Assembly: GCA_037044905.1 (NCBI GenBank)
Contig: JBAOKB010000096.1
Span: 46,237 to 110,236, forward strand
Length of the DNA stretch: 64,000 nucleotides
From: Hortaea werneckii
Lineage: Eukaryota > Ascomycota > Dothideomycetes > Mycosphaerellales > Teratosphaeriaceae
Direction: 5' to 3'
Part shown: piece by piece, positions 31,632-43,202 of the stretch
Position numbering within the stretch: position 1 is the stretch's first letter
How the letters are laid out: every line of letters starts with the position of its first letter
Made by a program: the position numbers and the translations under genes
Notes under the pieces: generated by a model
Seen by the model: only the letters and a program-made list of their open reading frames with translations
Database searches by the model: none
Told to the model about the DNA's origin: nothing

Positions 31632-34277
31632 GTCCGTGACCAGAGGCGAGGCTATCAATGCTTCTGATTATGACTTATACCAATGAAAAGACAAAAGGGG
31701 ATGTTCGCCTCGATTGGAAAGAGACCAAAAATCGTAATGCCCCATATAAGACAATACACCGGCTTCCCAGGGACGCGGGCGCTGGACAATCGGGGCGACG
31801 TGAAATACAGGTTGAGGACACCAGAGTTTCGATTGGAGAAAGGCGCTCTCTTTCACGGCGTCAGAAGATTGCGTGTCTGGATGCTCCTTTAATTTCGTCA
31901 CTTGCGACGAAATGTGATGCCTCTGCATACAATCCCCTCCCCGGATTTGACAAGCTATGACTTGTAGTAGGGAGCCTGTAACCGAGCACAACGGGCATGA
32001 CTGCTCAAGGAAGTATCCGAGGATCGAGCAGCTTTGCTCTTTGACCGCGGCCCCACACAAATTGCAACGAAGTGAAGAGGGTATTATTTCCGGCTTGCCT
32101 GGCCGATCACTGCAGGTGTCAATAAAGTCCTGCAGGTGCAAGAGAGTCACGAGAGCGTGGCTGTTCTGGAAAAAGTGTGGAGCCCAAGGGTGTCCAGCTT
32201 ATTATGGCCATAGAGTGGCTGCTTGTGATGAATGCGCGAGCAATAGCAGTGGAGGCGCAGCTGGTGAAACTCGTCCTTGAATCGTTCCGGACCCAGTCCA
32301 GACCATTCTCGGTTGATGCCGTGACATTGAAAACCGTCAAGTCTGCCAGGGTCGAAACATCGTCGGTGCCTACAACTGACACCCGCAGAGACATCGGTGC
32401 ATTGGTGTCACTAGACTGACTAGAGCCCGTACCATGGCGTTCGCCGCAGCTCCAGGAAGACGGCCCGATACATGCTGCCGGTTTTGAGACTTACGAATTA
32501 CGGGCTTTCCTTGGTTCTCATTCGTCCTCCGGGTGGGACTTAATAGCATTTTGGCTTGCGTCAATGAGTAGTTCTTCGGGGATGTAGGCAAGCATGAGCG
32601 TTGTAGCATGCAGGCCTCTCGCTTCTACCTGCGACAAGCCTCTTTGGCCACAGGCTCCATGTTCCTTTGCGTTTGAAGCAGCGACCCATACTAGATGGTA
32701 ATATAGCTGGAGAAGTCGTCATTTGCTCTTCTTTTGACTTCCTTGGTATGCATGTCCGTAACACTAGCACATTTGTGTCGTTTGACATTTGAATACAACG
32801 TGTGTTGCACAAAACATCGAGAAAAGTAATGCCTAGGTAGGCGCATTGAAGCCCAATTGGCAGCAGTCGGCCTGAGTAGCCGAGCTTGCCGAGATCGCGT
32901 ATAACCCTTTTAGGAAAGAGTGTCCTACCGGAAAAGGAGTGCGCCAGCTGTAACACTCGAGCAACACGACCCTGGTAGTAATTTACGATCGCGTCGAACG
33001 TGTCATGCAAAATGCTTGGTGCTACGCTAAGGCTGAGGTCGTGCGCCCACGCTGACCACATAGGCATCGCCATCGAACGTAAGACCGAATTCTGGCCGCT
33101 GTTTGAGGGACTCTTAAAGATCCTGAGACGACCAAGTTTGCAAGTGTACACAGGACGTGCGGTAAATCAGTGGATTAATGGAAAGACCGACAGACCATGA
33201 AAGCTGGCCTTGCAGCAGGATCATGCGGGATCCACAGCCGCTGAAGTCTAAACTATGGGAGATGCAGTGCCAAACAGCGGCAGTGCTGCATCAGAACTCA
33301 CCCTCCGGAGGCACCCCGCAGCCAAGTCGACAAGGCATGCAGCACCGATCACGTTCCTGTGGTGTCACGGGAAGTCGTTGGTGGCGGTAGACGGTTATGA
33401 CTTGTGAGTTGGCAGCAGGTAGTGTTCGGCGATGCAGCGATACTGTCCTCGCAGTTGCAGACACAATTGCCGCGTCGGAGCAGACCCGAGGTTTGCAGAA
33501 TCGACGAGAAGCCGAGTGTGCGATGGCACCAGCCGAAACAGCATCCGAGTGCAGATTAACAACAAGGTTGTCCGCTGTTCGGAATTTCAAGTGAGTCTGG
33601 ATTGGCAAGTGCTTCTGGGCGTTGGTCGGGTTACGCTGTGCGGCCTTCGCGCGTGGCAAGGCTTGCCGCAGCGTCATACATACGCAGCTGGAAGGGGTCT
33701 ATGGAGTCACTCGTGCATAGAATGGCCACGAGGCCGTATGGCGTGCCTGCGTGGTCGGTGGCGGGGGAGCAATGGTAGTAGTAGTGACAAGCTGCTGGCA
33801 GGTGCTTCATCCCTCGGGAATTTAGGCAGCTCCCGTTTAGCCAGACTTTGATTTAATCAGGTCGCCTGCCAGGTACGAAATGGCGATCAAGCCACACTCG
33901 CCATCGATTCTCTCAGCCAGCAAACCAGATGGGTTGGGATGTCCACTCCAGCCCACTCTGCGTGTCACTCCGGTGCTCTGATGAGAAGACTGATGGCTGA
34001 TGAGTGGATGGAGCAACTACCGATCATCATTCAATAATGGCTCGCTTAAGTGCACGAGATGTATGTAGTGCCGAGGAAAGTTCGCGCGATGGAGCTCGCT
34101 TAGACCGACAGTGTGCGCGCGCATCACAGTACAGCAGTCGTCGACCGAGCCATCGAGCTCCTTCCTCCGGGCCTGCGGCTCTGCGAGCCTGGCCATGGGT
34201 TGATGATGGGCTGCCGCTCGACGATATATTACAAATGGACAATATACCAGTCGGACAGGGGACTGGACAGACGGGTG

Positions 34278-34539
34278 CCGGGGTGGACGGTTCAGGCAGG
34301 GTATGGCACCGGTCTGGGGCAGATCGCGCCCACTCCGATCATGTGGCTCATGTGGCATGGCGCAGCCCCCCAATTCACTTAATCAATGTTTTGGGCGCGG
34401 TGGGCGGATCCATACCTGACCTGTCCCGCTGGGCTGGCGTGTCCGGACCGGCTTGAGTTTGGACAGGGTATAGCGTCCAAGCGTCTCGGTCTCCCCCAGA
34501 CTCGCTACTCAGCGTGGAAAATCGAAGCTTTTGGCGGGG
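34278..34539. promoter_or_regulatory. Cluster of CreA-type SYGGRG motifs upstream of xlnR
   Basis: Four matches to SYGGRG lie 350-610 bp before the xlnR start: CCGGGG at 34278, CTGGGG at 34314, CTGGGG on the minus strand at 34494-34499, and GCGGGG at 34534. CreA/Mig1-type repressors bind this motif, and xlnR is a known carbon-repression target in Aspergillus. The motif is short and common in GC-rich DNA, so function is inferred. Confidence 0.4.
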
Positions 34540-34782
34540 TCCCGATGTGATCCACTCGGTCGAAGGTGGTGGTGCTGTGGTCCTCTGATGCCCTTTGACG
34601 GCGGCAGGGTAGCTGCCAGACGTACCGACCGTAGCAGGCGGCTCGCGTCAGGCGCATTACCGCAATTTCGTAAGTCACTCTGTCTCTCACACACTGTCTG
34701 TCCTCTTCCTCGATCCATCCCCCCCAGGCACCGTGCTATAGTCCTATAGTCTTCACGCTGCCAGTGCCAGCAGCTGTTAGAA

Positions 34783-34809
34783 ATGCGAAGCAGCCCCCGA
34801 ACCAGGTGA
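34783..34809 (+). other. Eight-codon uORF before xlnR
   Basis: ATG CGA AGC ... TGA encodes MRSSPRTR and ends 81 bases before the xlnR ATG. The -3 base is A. It matters only if transcription begins upstream of 34783, which cannot be read from the sequence. Confidence 0.4.
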
Positions 34810-34890
34810 CGAGATCCGGCCGGTCGAAGTCAGCACGAGCTAGCGCCGAGCGCCTGATTCACGCTCACCTGACCTATCGAGCGACTCAAT

Positions 34891-37800
34891 ATGCTCTCCA
34901 CCAGTCTTCATGGCTATCCCACCGACTTTGGCGCCAGTAACATGGTGACGCAGAACCAGATTCCGCAGCAGCAGCAGATGACGACAAGCGGGAGCGGCCT
35001 GGATGCGCTGGCGGAGACCTCGCAGTATCATCTGCAGCAGCTTCGACAGCAGCAGGCTATTAACGAGCTGCACGCGAACGGCTCGCATATAAGACACCGG
35101 GACAGCTACAGTAATAGCGTCTCTGACGGCATGAATGCTGCACGGCGTGAGTCGGCGAGCATGGTCGGGAAGGTAGGGCGGGGTTCCAACGGGCAACCGG
35201 TACGGCGGAGGATCAGTCGCGCGTGCGATCAGTGCAACCAACTGCGGACGAAGTGTGATGGACAGCAACCTTGCGCGCATTGTGTGGAATTTGGTCTCAC
35301 TTGTGAGTATGCCCGTGAAAGGAAGAAGAGGGGCAAGGCGTCAAGAAAAGACATCGCCGCGCAACAGGCAGCGGCGCAAGCGACGGTCGAGGGCAAAGAT
35401 CAAAGCCCGAGATCTGGCAACGAAAACGAGTCCGATGAGACAACTAGCAACGAACCTAGACAGGATAGCGAGCGAGGCATCAAGCGACGACGATCAAGCA
35501 GTAACAATTTGCCACCGCCGCAGCTGGCCCCATCGCAAGGCGGATCCATGTCCGCTCGTCCTCCGCAAAACGGCAATATGGGTCCTCCGACGCCATTTGG
35601 TCAGGGTGCTCACATGGCCGAGCAGCAGAGAATGATGAGTATGGACCAGCCCACCCCAGGCATGGGCCTTCCAACACCGCGACTCCCCAGCGCAGGGATG
35701 CCCGAGCGAGGTATGCAGGTGGCAATGGGAGATTATGGCAGCATGGACGATTATCACCGCAGCATTCTCCATCCCGGAGCTACCATGACCGGGCACAATA
35801 TCCTACACAGCGGTGCCACGGGAATGCCGAACTCTGTAATCCAGGGCGGCACTGTGACCGGCTACGGCGAGACGCCTTTTGCAGTTCCATCCCCAGGTAG
35901 TCAACAGGGCATACCAGGCCAGGCACATTTTAAGGTTGGAGAATCCCCACTATCCGCTGGCTTCTTCGGCCAGTCCCCCATGGCCGGCTCACCAGGATGG
36001 CTATCATTGCCATCTCCATCTGGTGCGCTCTACCCACATCTCCAGCATGGAGTTACGAACCAGGTCCTGCGATATCCTGTACTCCGACCGCTTCTTCCAC
36101 ACATCTCGGCCATAATACCTATTGGCCTTGCTTGCGACCTGCTTGAGCTTTACTTCACCAGTACCAGCTCAGCGTTTTTGCAGCCTCAATCGCCCTACGT
36201 CCTCGCTTATCTCTTTCGAAAACGATCATTCCTCCGGAAACACAATCCACGACCGTGTAGCCCTGCTCTGCTTGCCAGCATGTTATGGGTCGGTGCACAG
36301 ACGAGCGAGTCCGCCTTCTTGACCTCACCTCCTTCGGCAAGAGGTAAGATCTGCCAAAAGCTGCTGGAACTGACGGTGGGACTCCTGAAGCCTTTGATAC
36401 ATTCTTCCGGAGATGCGGCACAGAATGCAGTTGTCAATGGAGTAGCTTTGGGCGGCTTTGGAGTCGGCATGCCCGGACAGCCACACGAGATGGAAGCCGG
36501 TTCGCCTGGTGCAACTGGCGCACTCGACGATGTCGCAACATATATACAACTAGCTACAGTGGTATCGGCAAGCGAGTACAAGGCGGCCAGTCTCAGGTGG
36601 TGGAATGCAGCTTGGTCGTTGGCTCGGGAGCTGAAGCTGGGAAGGGAATTGCCCCCAAATCCTGAACAGCAAGGTACACCGGGACAAGATGGCGAAGCGC
36701 CAGCAGCTGGAAACACAATGCCTCTTGGTCAACCGCCTGGCACCGCACCCGCCGGCATTGTAAGCGAAGAGGAACGAGAAGAACGCCGCCGAATCTGGTG
36801 GCTGCTCTACATCGTGGACAGACACCTCGCACTGTGCTATCACCGGCCTCTTTTTCTCCTGGACGTTGAATGCGACGGTTTGCTGCAGCCAGAGAGCGAC
36901 GCGGTATTCCAGGCAGGGGATTTCTACCCACCCGAGAATTACGCCGAGACGAGTTACTTCAAACCACGAGGACCAACTTTTGAATGCACCGGCCACAACA
37001 TATTCGGCTATTTCCTACCACTCATGGCTATCCTAGGCGAAGTGGTGGACCTCAACCACGCGCGCAATCACCCGAGGTTTGGCACACGCTTCCGCAATGC
37101 ATCGGAATGGGACGGCCAAGTCGCCGAGATTGCTCAACAGCTCGAGACGTATGAGCGAAGTCTGAAAGAGTTCGAAGCAAGATATACAACACCTCAGCAG
37201 CCTGCAGAGCCGAAGCAGCAAAACGAGGCGACGGCGAACCAGGAAGCTGGCCATCAGGATGCTACAAGCCCCTCAGCGCAATCCGTAGGGACGCAAAACT
37301 CGGGACAGCGCATGACAGAGACGATGATACAGACCAAGATTGTTGTGGCTTATGCCACGCATCTCATGCATACCCTGCACATATTGCTCAATGGCAAGTG
37401 GGATCCCATCTCCCTACTGGACGACAACGACCTGTGGATCTCATCGCAATCCTTCATTTCGGCGACTGGACATGCTGTGTCTGCGGCAGAAGCGATCAAC
37501 GACATTCTCGATTACGACCCTGATATATCCTTTATGCCCTTCTTCTTTGGCATCTACCTATTGCAAGGTAGCTTCCTGCTCCTCTTGATTGCAGACAAGC
37601 TGCAAGGCGAAGCGAGCCCAAGTGTCGTCAAGGCTTGCGAGACTATTGTGCGGGCTCATGAGGCGTGCGTGGTCACGCTCAACACGGAGTACCAGGTAAT
37701 CTCACCCATTCGCATCTTATCTATACCTCGTACTGACGCCCAAATTAGCGCAATTTCCGCAAAGTCATGCGTTCAGCACTCGCTCAGGTCCGCGGCAGGC

Positions 37801-37892
37801 TACCCGAAGATTTTGGCGAACAACAGCAGCGCAGGCGCGAGGTGCTTGCCTTGTACAGATGGACTGGCGACGGGACCGGTCTTGCGCTGTGA
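34891..37892 (+). CDS. xlnR: Zn(II)2Cys6 xylanolytic transcriptional activator XlnR
   Basis: Exons are 34891-37695 and 37749-37892, with a 53-nt intron (982 aa). The binuclear zinc cluster is at Cys112-Cys138, CDQCNQLRTKCDGQQPCAHC followed by VEFGLTC. The linker YARERKKRGKASRKDIAAQQ is typical of XlnR/Xyr1/XLR-1. The fungal-specific TF middle homology domain lies in the second half (PYVLAYLFRKRSFLR, RRRIWWLLYIVDRHLALCYH, FFFGIYLLQGSFLLLLIADK). The C-terminus VLALYRWTGDGTGLAL after the last intron is the family ending. XlnR activates xylanase, cellulase and xylose-catabolism genes in the nucleus on xylose. The gene stands alone behind a long upstream region with CreA-type sites and a uORF. Confidence 0.95.
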
Positions 37893-38149
37893 GATGATTA
37901 CATGATAATGATGACAGAGGACACTATTGTCTGAAAGACAACTCTTGATATGGAAAAAAAAGACGCGTTCGCTCAACCCCTTCCGACGCATATAGCAATT
38001 CTTGGCTTGGAATCTTGCACTTTTGGCGAGCCAATGTTTAATAAGAAAATATCCCTTCTCCTACGATGCAACCCATTCCGCAATAGCCCACAAATCTGAC
38101 AACTGTAAGTGTGCAACTCCTCGATCGACCTTGTTGGGGGACGTTTCTT

Positions 38150-39382
38150 TTAATGCAGCCTCAAAGAGTGGTACTTGCAGTGTCGCTCATGTGCTGCATT
38201 CCCGCGGCGGGAAATGCCTGTGCTGCCGCCGAAAGGCGCGAAGCACTCCCAGCAGAACTCGTGCCGGCAGCTCGACCTTGAGCAGGTGACGTGATCGCAA
38301 CCGCTAAACTTATCGATGTTCACTCCGCAACTGGGGCAAGGCTTAGAGACCTTCCTCAGGAACTTTTCTGACCGCCGTTCTTCTTCGGCAGTATCCTGCG
38401 TCGCGCGACGTTTTCGATATGCCTCGCACGTCTCGTCCTCATGCATGGTGACCTCGCAGGCGACGCAGTAGCGGATGCTGCAGAGCTGGCAGGTGAAGAT
38501 GTTGCCGTCGTCGTTGGTGGAGAAGAAACAGCCCCAGTTGCAGGTGGCGCTTGGACAGGAGCGGAAGTCCTCTGTTGCTTCGTTGTAGGACTTGGCTGCT
38601 TTGTCGAGCCATCTATGAAGGAAGAGATTAATAAGTATTATGACATTGGCGTTATGCGTTGGAGGTAGGAGCGCTCACAGTTCGTAGGCGCTTTGCAGTG
38701 CAAGTTTCCTCATCTCAGGTTCCTCGAGCCCCTGACTGCACTCTGGACATTGGACCTCATTCCACCTTTTGGTTTCGACTTCGTTCTGAAGATGTTGCTC
38801 GAAGCATGTGCGGCATACGCTGCTTTCGCATTTGCCGTTCGGCAGATGGGGCGAATCTGGGAAGGAGCCGATTGGGTACTCCTCACAGCAAATGATACAC
38901 TCCTTAGGAGGCGGTGGTAATGGCTTTCGCTTGATGGCCTTCGATCTGCTCTGACGTCCAGGTGATGGTTGTTTTCTCTTTTTCAGTGCTGGGACTGGCG
39001 TGGTTTCCAATACGATCACCTCTGGTTCTGGGATCTTCCTCTTCCTGAGCGCGCTGGACTTTGCATTGTCAGGCAACACCTGGGGTGCTTTGAACGACAG
39101 AGATGGTGCCTGCAAAACGTATGATGTTGTTTCTGATTCGGCGTGTAGCGGATCGTGCTCTTTCTCCATCGGATTGTTTGTCTCTCGTGTTTGTTGTTTG
39201 ACAGGTGCCTCGCGAACGAAAATTACATCGTCGTCAGAAAAGGCATCAGTGGGCTTGGGCAGCGCGCTTGACGTCTTCTTCGTTCTTGGTCTCATCGCCA
39301 TTCCGTGGCTGTTTACGGTGGTGTCGAGATGCGTCTTCAAACCATTCATGAAGTTCATGATGTTTTGAAGCCTGGCGCTCAT
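38150..39382 (-). CDS. RBR-type (RING-IBR-RING) E3 ubiquitin ligase
   Basis: Exons are 38679-39382 and 38150-38612, with a 66-nt intron (388 aa). The start at 39382 is the first ATG in frame and has a strong context (gccgccATGA). Residues 1-160 are basic and low-complexity, with NLS-like patches (ALKKRKQPSP, SKAIKRKPL). RING1 begins near residue 162 (CIICCEEYPIGSF ... CRTCFEQHL ... CPEC). The IBR part follows the intron (CPSATCNWGCFF ... CQLCSIRYCVAC). RING2 is CPSCGVNIDKFSGCDHVTC ... CRHEFCWEC, where the Cys in SGCDHV aligns with the thioester Cys of RBR ligases such as parkin. It probably moves ubiquitin to unknown nuclear targets. No specific ortholog name is assigned. It lies downstream of gid8 on the same strand. 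Confidence 0.9.
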
Positions 39383-39748
39383 GGCGGCGAGCCAACAGAA
39401 TGTGGATCGCTCAGTAGTAGAAAGGGGAGCTTCACTTTTGTCAAAGTGATCCCGAATCTTTGAGACTAATTCTGCGTGCAATGTGTGTCGCAAGGTTAGT
39501 GGCACCCTGCTTGCTTTTCTCGTGCAAGAAAGCGGGAAACTACAAAGTCAATCAACATTCACTTCCTATACAACTTGAGATTGACTTTCGTCCGGCGATT
39601 TCACATGTGAAAAGTCAAGAGTTGAGACTCGAAAGGCTGTCAATTGTATTGAAGACAATATATCTCAAAGGATAAAGACTCCGCCAGCGCCGTCGCTAAT
39701 TCATCACAAAAGTCGTTCAATCGTACAAGCTCGTAATCCGATGGTAGG
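39383..39748. promoter_or_regulatory. Spacer gid8 3' end / RBR ligase promoter
   Basis: 366 bp between two minus-strand genes. It should contain the gid8 terminator region and the RBR promoter. The RBR frame stays open to about 39505 but only from a non-ATG codon. Confidence 0.45.
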
Positions 39749-41112
39749 TCACGACACCATTGCGTCGCCATCGCCAGGCACACTGCCATTGTGAGCACCT
39801 TCTTCGGCCTCAAGACCAATAGGAAGAGACGGCGGCATATCCACTCTAGCTGACCGAGACTCTGTTTCAGCCCAGGCGCGAGCTCTGACTAGCTGTCGGA
39901 TCTTAGCTTCTGACCGCTCGCCTCTACTCTCCAAGATAGCTTTGTTGACTTCACCAGCAATATTCTCCCTCATTTTGACATCAAGCAGCTCTTTGAACTC
40001 TGGTGCCATCTTGTCGGAGGGAAAGATCATGAGCGCCATGGTCCGTTCGAGCGCCTGCTGATAAACCGGGTCTGTTGGTGCCCGAGGCGAGAGCTGATTT
40101 GTTGCAAATTCGATGGCCGGCAGGAAGTCAGTGGAGGCAGGATTGCCATTGGACCTCGTGAGAATATCACGGATGATCTCAATCAGCTGCAGCTGCAGAA
40201 GGTGAAAGTGAAGGAGATGGTTGGTGTCGAGAATCTTAACGACATGTCAGCCAGGCCGCTCCAAGTAACAAGTAGTACAGAGGAGTGGGTAGTTGTGTAG
40301 GGATCAGACTGAGGACTGAAGTGTGAGTTTGCATCAACATAGCCGCCGAAGCAGCCTCTGAGTGGTGCATGAAACTACGAATTCATCATATAAGTAGAAG
40401 AAAGGGAAGTGGACCGACTCACCTCGGGATCGATCTCGTTCACCATCTGAATGGCCTCTTTCACATTACCAGAGTGGATGGCGGTCCTGACACGGACGCG
40501 CTCGCGAATGCTCTCATGGTCAACTGGACCAGGCAGGTTTGTCTCCTGGGCAAACTTTTCAGCGGCCGCCGGATACCCTTCCGAGACCAGATAGTCCATA
40601 ATGACCCAATTGATGTCACTGCGCCATGTTGCGTCAGCTTTAATGCTCTGCCAGTTTCTTTTCCTGTGCTTGAATCTGATGGGAAACACGACCAACAGCC
40701 GGCGTCGCCAATGCGGGAGCACCGAACGTTGCCGCTGACCCATCGCGTGGGAAGACCAGCTGATATCAGATGTACAAGTAAATGTATTTCTCCTCAAAGA
40801 ATAACTCGGAGAGATTCCCAACTTGATTTTGAAAGCATCATAGCGATCCATGTCACGAAGTGTGTCCAAACTCTTGATGACTGAACGCGGAAGGGGCAGC
40901 GGCCGAAGCATGGCAGGCTGACTTACCTCTTGCTGGGCTTCATCTCCTCCACCTTCCTGTCCCATAACTGCTGGCCGCGCATGGTGGCTGAGAAGGTGCT
41001 AGGAGAGATGGTCGAGGAACTCTGCGGAGGAATGTGTGTTAGCGGCGCCAATCGCGTTACACCGAGAAGTCTGGATCTGTGCAGTCGCTGCAGACAGTGA
41101 ACAACGTACCAT
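39749..41112 (-). CDS. gid8: GID/CTLH ubiquitin ligase subunit Gid8
   Basis: Proposed exons are 41110-41112 (the ATG alone), 40927-41021, 40423-40618 and 39749-40234, giving 259 aa, with introns of 88, 308 and 188 nt. The LisH motif is DINWVIMDYLVSEGYPAAAE, then CTLH (VRTAIHSGNVKEAIQMVNEI) and the CRA-type end (LHFHLLQLQLIEIIRDILTR, TMALMIFPSDKMAPEFKELL). Gid8 is a scaffold subunit of the GID/CTLH E3 complex, which in yeast degrades gluconeogenic enzymes. Intron 1 begins directly after ATG and has a clear branch site (gctaac) and acceptor. An internal ATG at 40982 in an excellent context (gccaccATGc) could start a 246-residue form instead. It is divergent from uridine kinase. Confidence 0.9.
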
Positions 41113-41471
41113 GTCTGAGTTTGATACTGTCGTGCTGAGATAGAAGCAGGCATTGCTCTTGCCAGATCTCGTTGCGGGATCTGACAGGGAGCAAAGTTGA
41201 TGAAGATGGGAGTGGAGGGTGGTGTGATAACAAGGTTGTCGGTGGTGAATGGAAGTCGAGGTTTATGAGCTGCTACGAAGGCTCTTCGCCGCGCCGTGCG
41301 AGGTCCGTGTCGTGTGGGGCCGCAAAAAAGCTTCGGCTTCACCTCGACCGCACTTCTTCCAGCAATCTCCTCTGTGACATCCTGCACTCGACCGCCAACT
41401 TTGTCTGCTGGGCGCTCATCCACCATGCGGACAACTGTAGTCACAGCATCAGCCCTGTGCATGCGTCTGCC
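41113..41471. promoter_or_regulatory. Divergent promoter gid8 / uridine kinase
   Basis: 359 bp between opposing start codons. The uridine-kinase frame is open upstream but has no earlier ATG with protein-like sequence, so 41472 is taken as start. Confidence 0.5.
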
Positions 41472-43202
41472 ATGAGTGTCTCTGCCTCGGACTCCCCAGC
41501 GAGTTCGACAGCGAGTCCATCCACTATGAAGGAAGGCAATCCTGGTGACAAAGGGTCGAATTCACTCGAGGACAAGATAGCTCACGCTCACTACTCCCCG
41601 CCATGGGCGAACACTTCTATCATTGGCATTGCCGGGTCTTCTGGCTCTGGCAAGACTTCCTTATCTCATGCTATCATCCGGGAGCTTAACCTACCCTGGG
41701 TCGTCATTCTCTCCATGGACAGCTTTTACAAGCCCTTGACCGCCGAGCAGAGCGCAGCGGCCTTCAGAAATGAATATGACTTTGACTCACCAGATGCTAT
41801 CGACTTCGACTGCCTTGTCGAGCGGTTACGGTCTATTAAGGCCGGGTACGCACCATCCCTCCTTCGCTTTGTGCCCTTTCCCTTACTGACCAGCTGGAAG
41901 GCAGAAAGGCGATATTCCAGTGTACTCATTCGAGAAACATGCTCGGCTAGATAAGACTACGACCATCTATTCTCCTCACGTCATTATTTTGGAGGGTATC
42001 TTTGCCCTCCACGATCAGCGAGTGACTGACATGCTGGACATGAAGATTTTCGCCGAGGCAGATGCCGATCTCTGCCTCTCACGGCGCAGTGAGTGTAACC
42101 AAATTTGCCTCCCAAGTATGTCGCTGATCACAGTTGCGAGCCAGTTCTGCGTGATGTGCGCGAACGCGGAAGAGACATCGAAGGATGTGTAAAACAATGG
42201 TTTGCCTTTGTCAAGCCGAACTTCCACAAGTTCGTCGAACCTCAGAGGATGGTCGCAGGTACGTCAGCTTATTTCTTCTATCGCCTCTACCTCGCATGAT
42301 GATCACCAAATTCAAAGCATAGTTCAACTGAACACCATTGAAGAAAACTCAACCATCACCATTTCTTGTCTGATGATGCCCGACATTTTTTGACTTCGAT
42401 ACGACCTTGTATCAAGACCTAGACTGACATCAGAACAGATATCATCGTGCCGAGAGGCATCGAGAATAAGGTCGCCATCAGCATGGTGTCCGACCAGATA
42501 CTCAAGACCCTTCATCAAAAGTCAAGACTGCACCAACTGGAGTTGAAGCGGCTTGGCCAGGTTGCCGAGAATAATCCACTGTCTCGCAACGTTATCATCG
42601 TGCAACATACCAACCAAATACGTGGCATCAACACGCTGCTGATGAACCCCGAGATAGATCGGGAAGACTTCATCTTCTACTTTGATCGCTTGGCCGTTAT
42701 GCTGGTCGAGCATGGCACTGATGCCGGCATGCGCTACAAACCCTTCGTCGTTGATACTCCTGTCCCTGGGCGACAGTACCGCGGCTTGCAACTGGACGGT
42801 GAGCCTTCCGCAATAGTCATCCTTCGTGGAGGCTCTTGCTTAGAGACGGGCTTAAAGCGAGTCTTACCCGACTGCCGCACCGGTCGCATGCTCATCCAGA
42901 CCAATTATCGGACTGGCGAGCCTGAACTACATTTCCACAGTATTGCGCCTGATATCTCCGAGCACAACTGCGTCTTACTGTTAGATCCTCAGATGAGCAG
43001 TGGAGGCGCTGCTCTGATGTCGGTAAGGGTGCTGCTTGATCATGGCGTGCCGCAAGACAGGATCGTCTTCGTCACGTACATGGCTGGGAAAAACGGCTTG
43101 AATCGCCTCATGACTGTGTACCCAGCTATCAAGGTGGTGGTTTGTAGGATAGTCGAGGACATGGAATTCAGGTGGGTAGAGTCAAAATACCTCGGATGTT
43201 AG
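41472..43202 (+). CDS. urk1: Uridine-cytidine kinase with C-terminal UPRT-like domain
   Basis: Exons are 41472-41845, 41901-42088, 42145-42258 and 42439-43202 (479 aa), with introns of 55, 56 and 180 nt. The Walker A P-loop GIAGSSGSGKTS is at residues 52-63. The kinase core continues with VVILSMDSFYKPL, DSPDAIDFDCL, IPVYSFEKHARLDKTT and HVIILEGIFALHD. The second half is a uracil-phosphoribosyltransferase-like fold (IIVQHTNQIRGINTLLMN, PVPGRQYRGLQLDG, LLLDPQMSSGGAALMSVRVL). Uridine kinase phosphorylates uridine and cytidine to UMP and CMP in pyrimidine salvage. The UPRT-like half of such two-domain proteins is often inactive in that reaction. The end is read straight through to TAG at 43202 (RWVESKYLGC); an alternative splice at 43172 would give RYCYFARGSKDE. 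Confidence 0.93.

Larger units (their letters stand above)
27856..34890. other. 7.0-kb gene-poor region upstream of xlnR
   Basis: Base composition is ordinary, not AT-rich, and I see no reverse transcriptase, transposase or terminal repeats. Open frames are short and mostly lack ATG starts. One doubtful three-exon gene is listed at 30653-31077. Small perfect hairpins occur at 28864-28887, 31012-31027 and 31609-31631. A weak ORF at 29914-30210 (plus, 98 aa) is not supported by any motif. The last kilobase should be the xlnR promoter. Long regulatory or noncoding-RNA content is possible but unproven. Confidence 0.5.

Noticed and set aside
32119..32394. Minus-strand frame (ATG at 32394) and an overlapping plus-strand frame, both protein-like in composition
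   Set aside because: Both strands look equally good, which usually means chance; no motif on either.
34004..34456. 150-aa plus-strand frame upstream of xlnR
   Set aside because: Low-complexity Arg/Ser composition, non-ATG start and position in the promoter region.
39383..39505. Upstream extension of the RBR ligase frame
   Set aside because: The first codon would be GTG; no ATG is present. The ATG at 39382 has a strong context.
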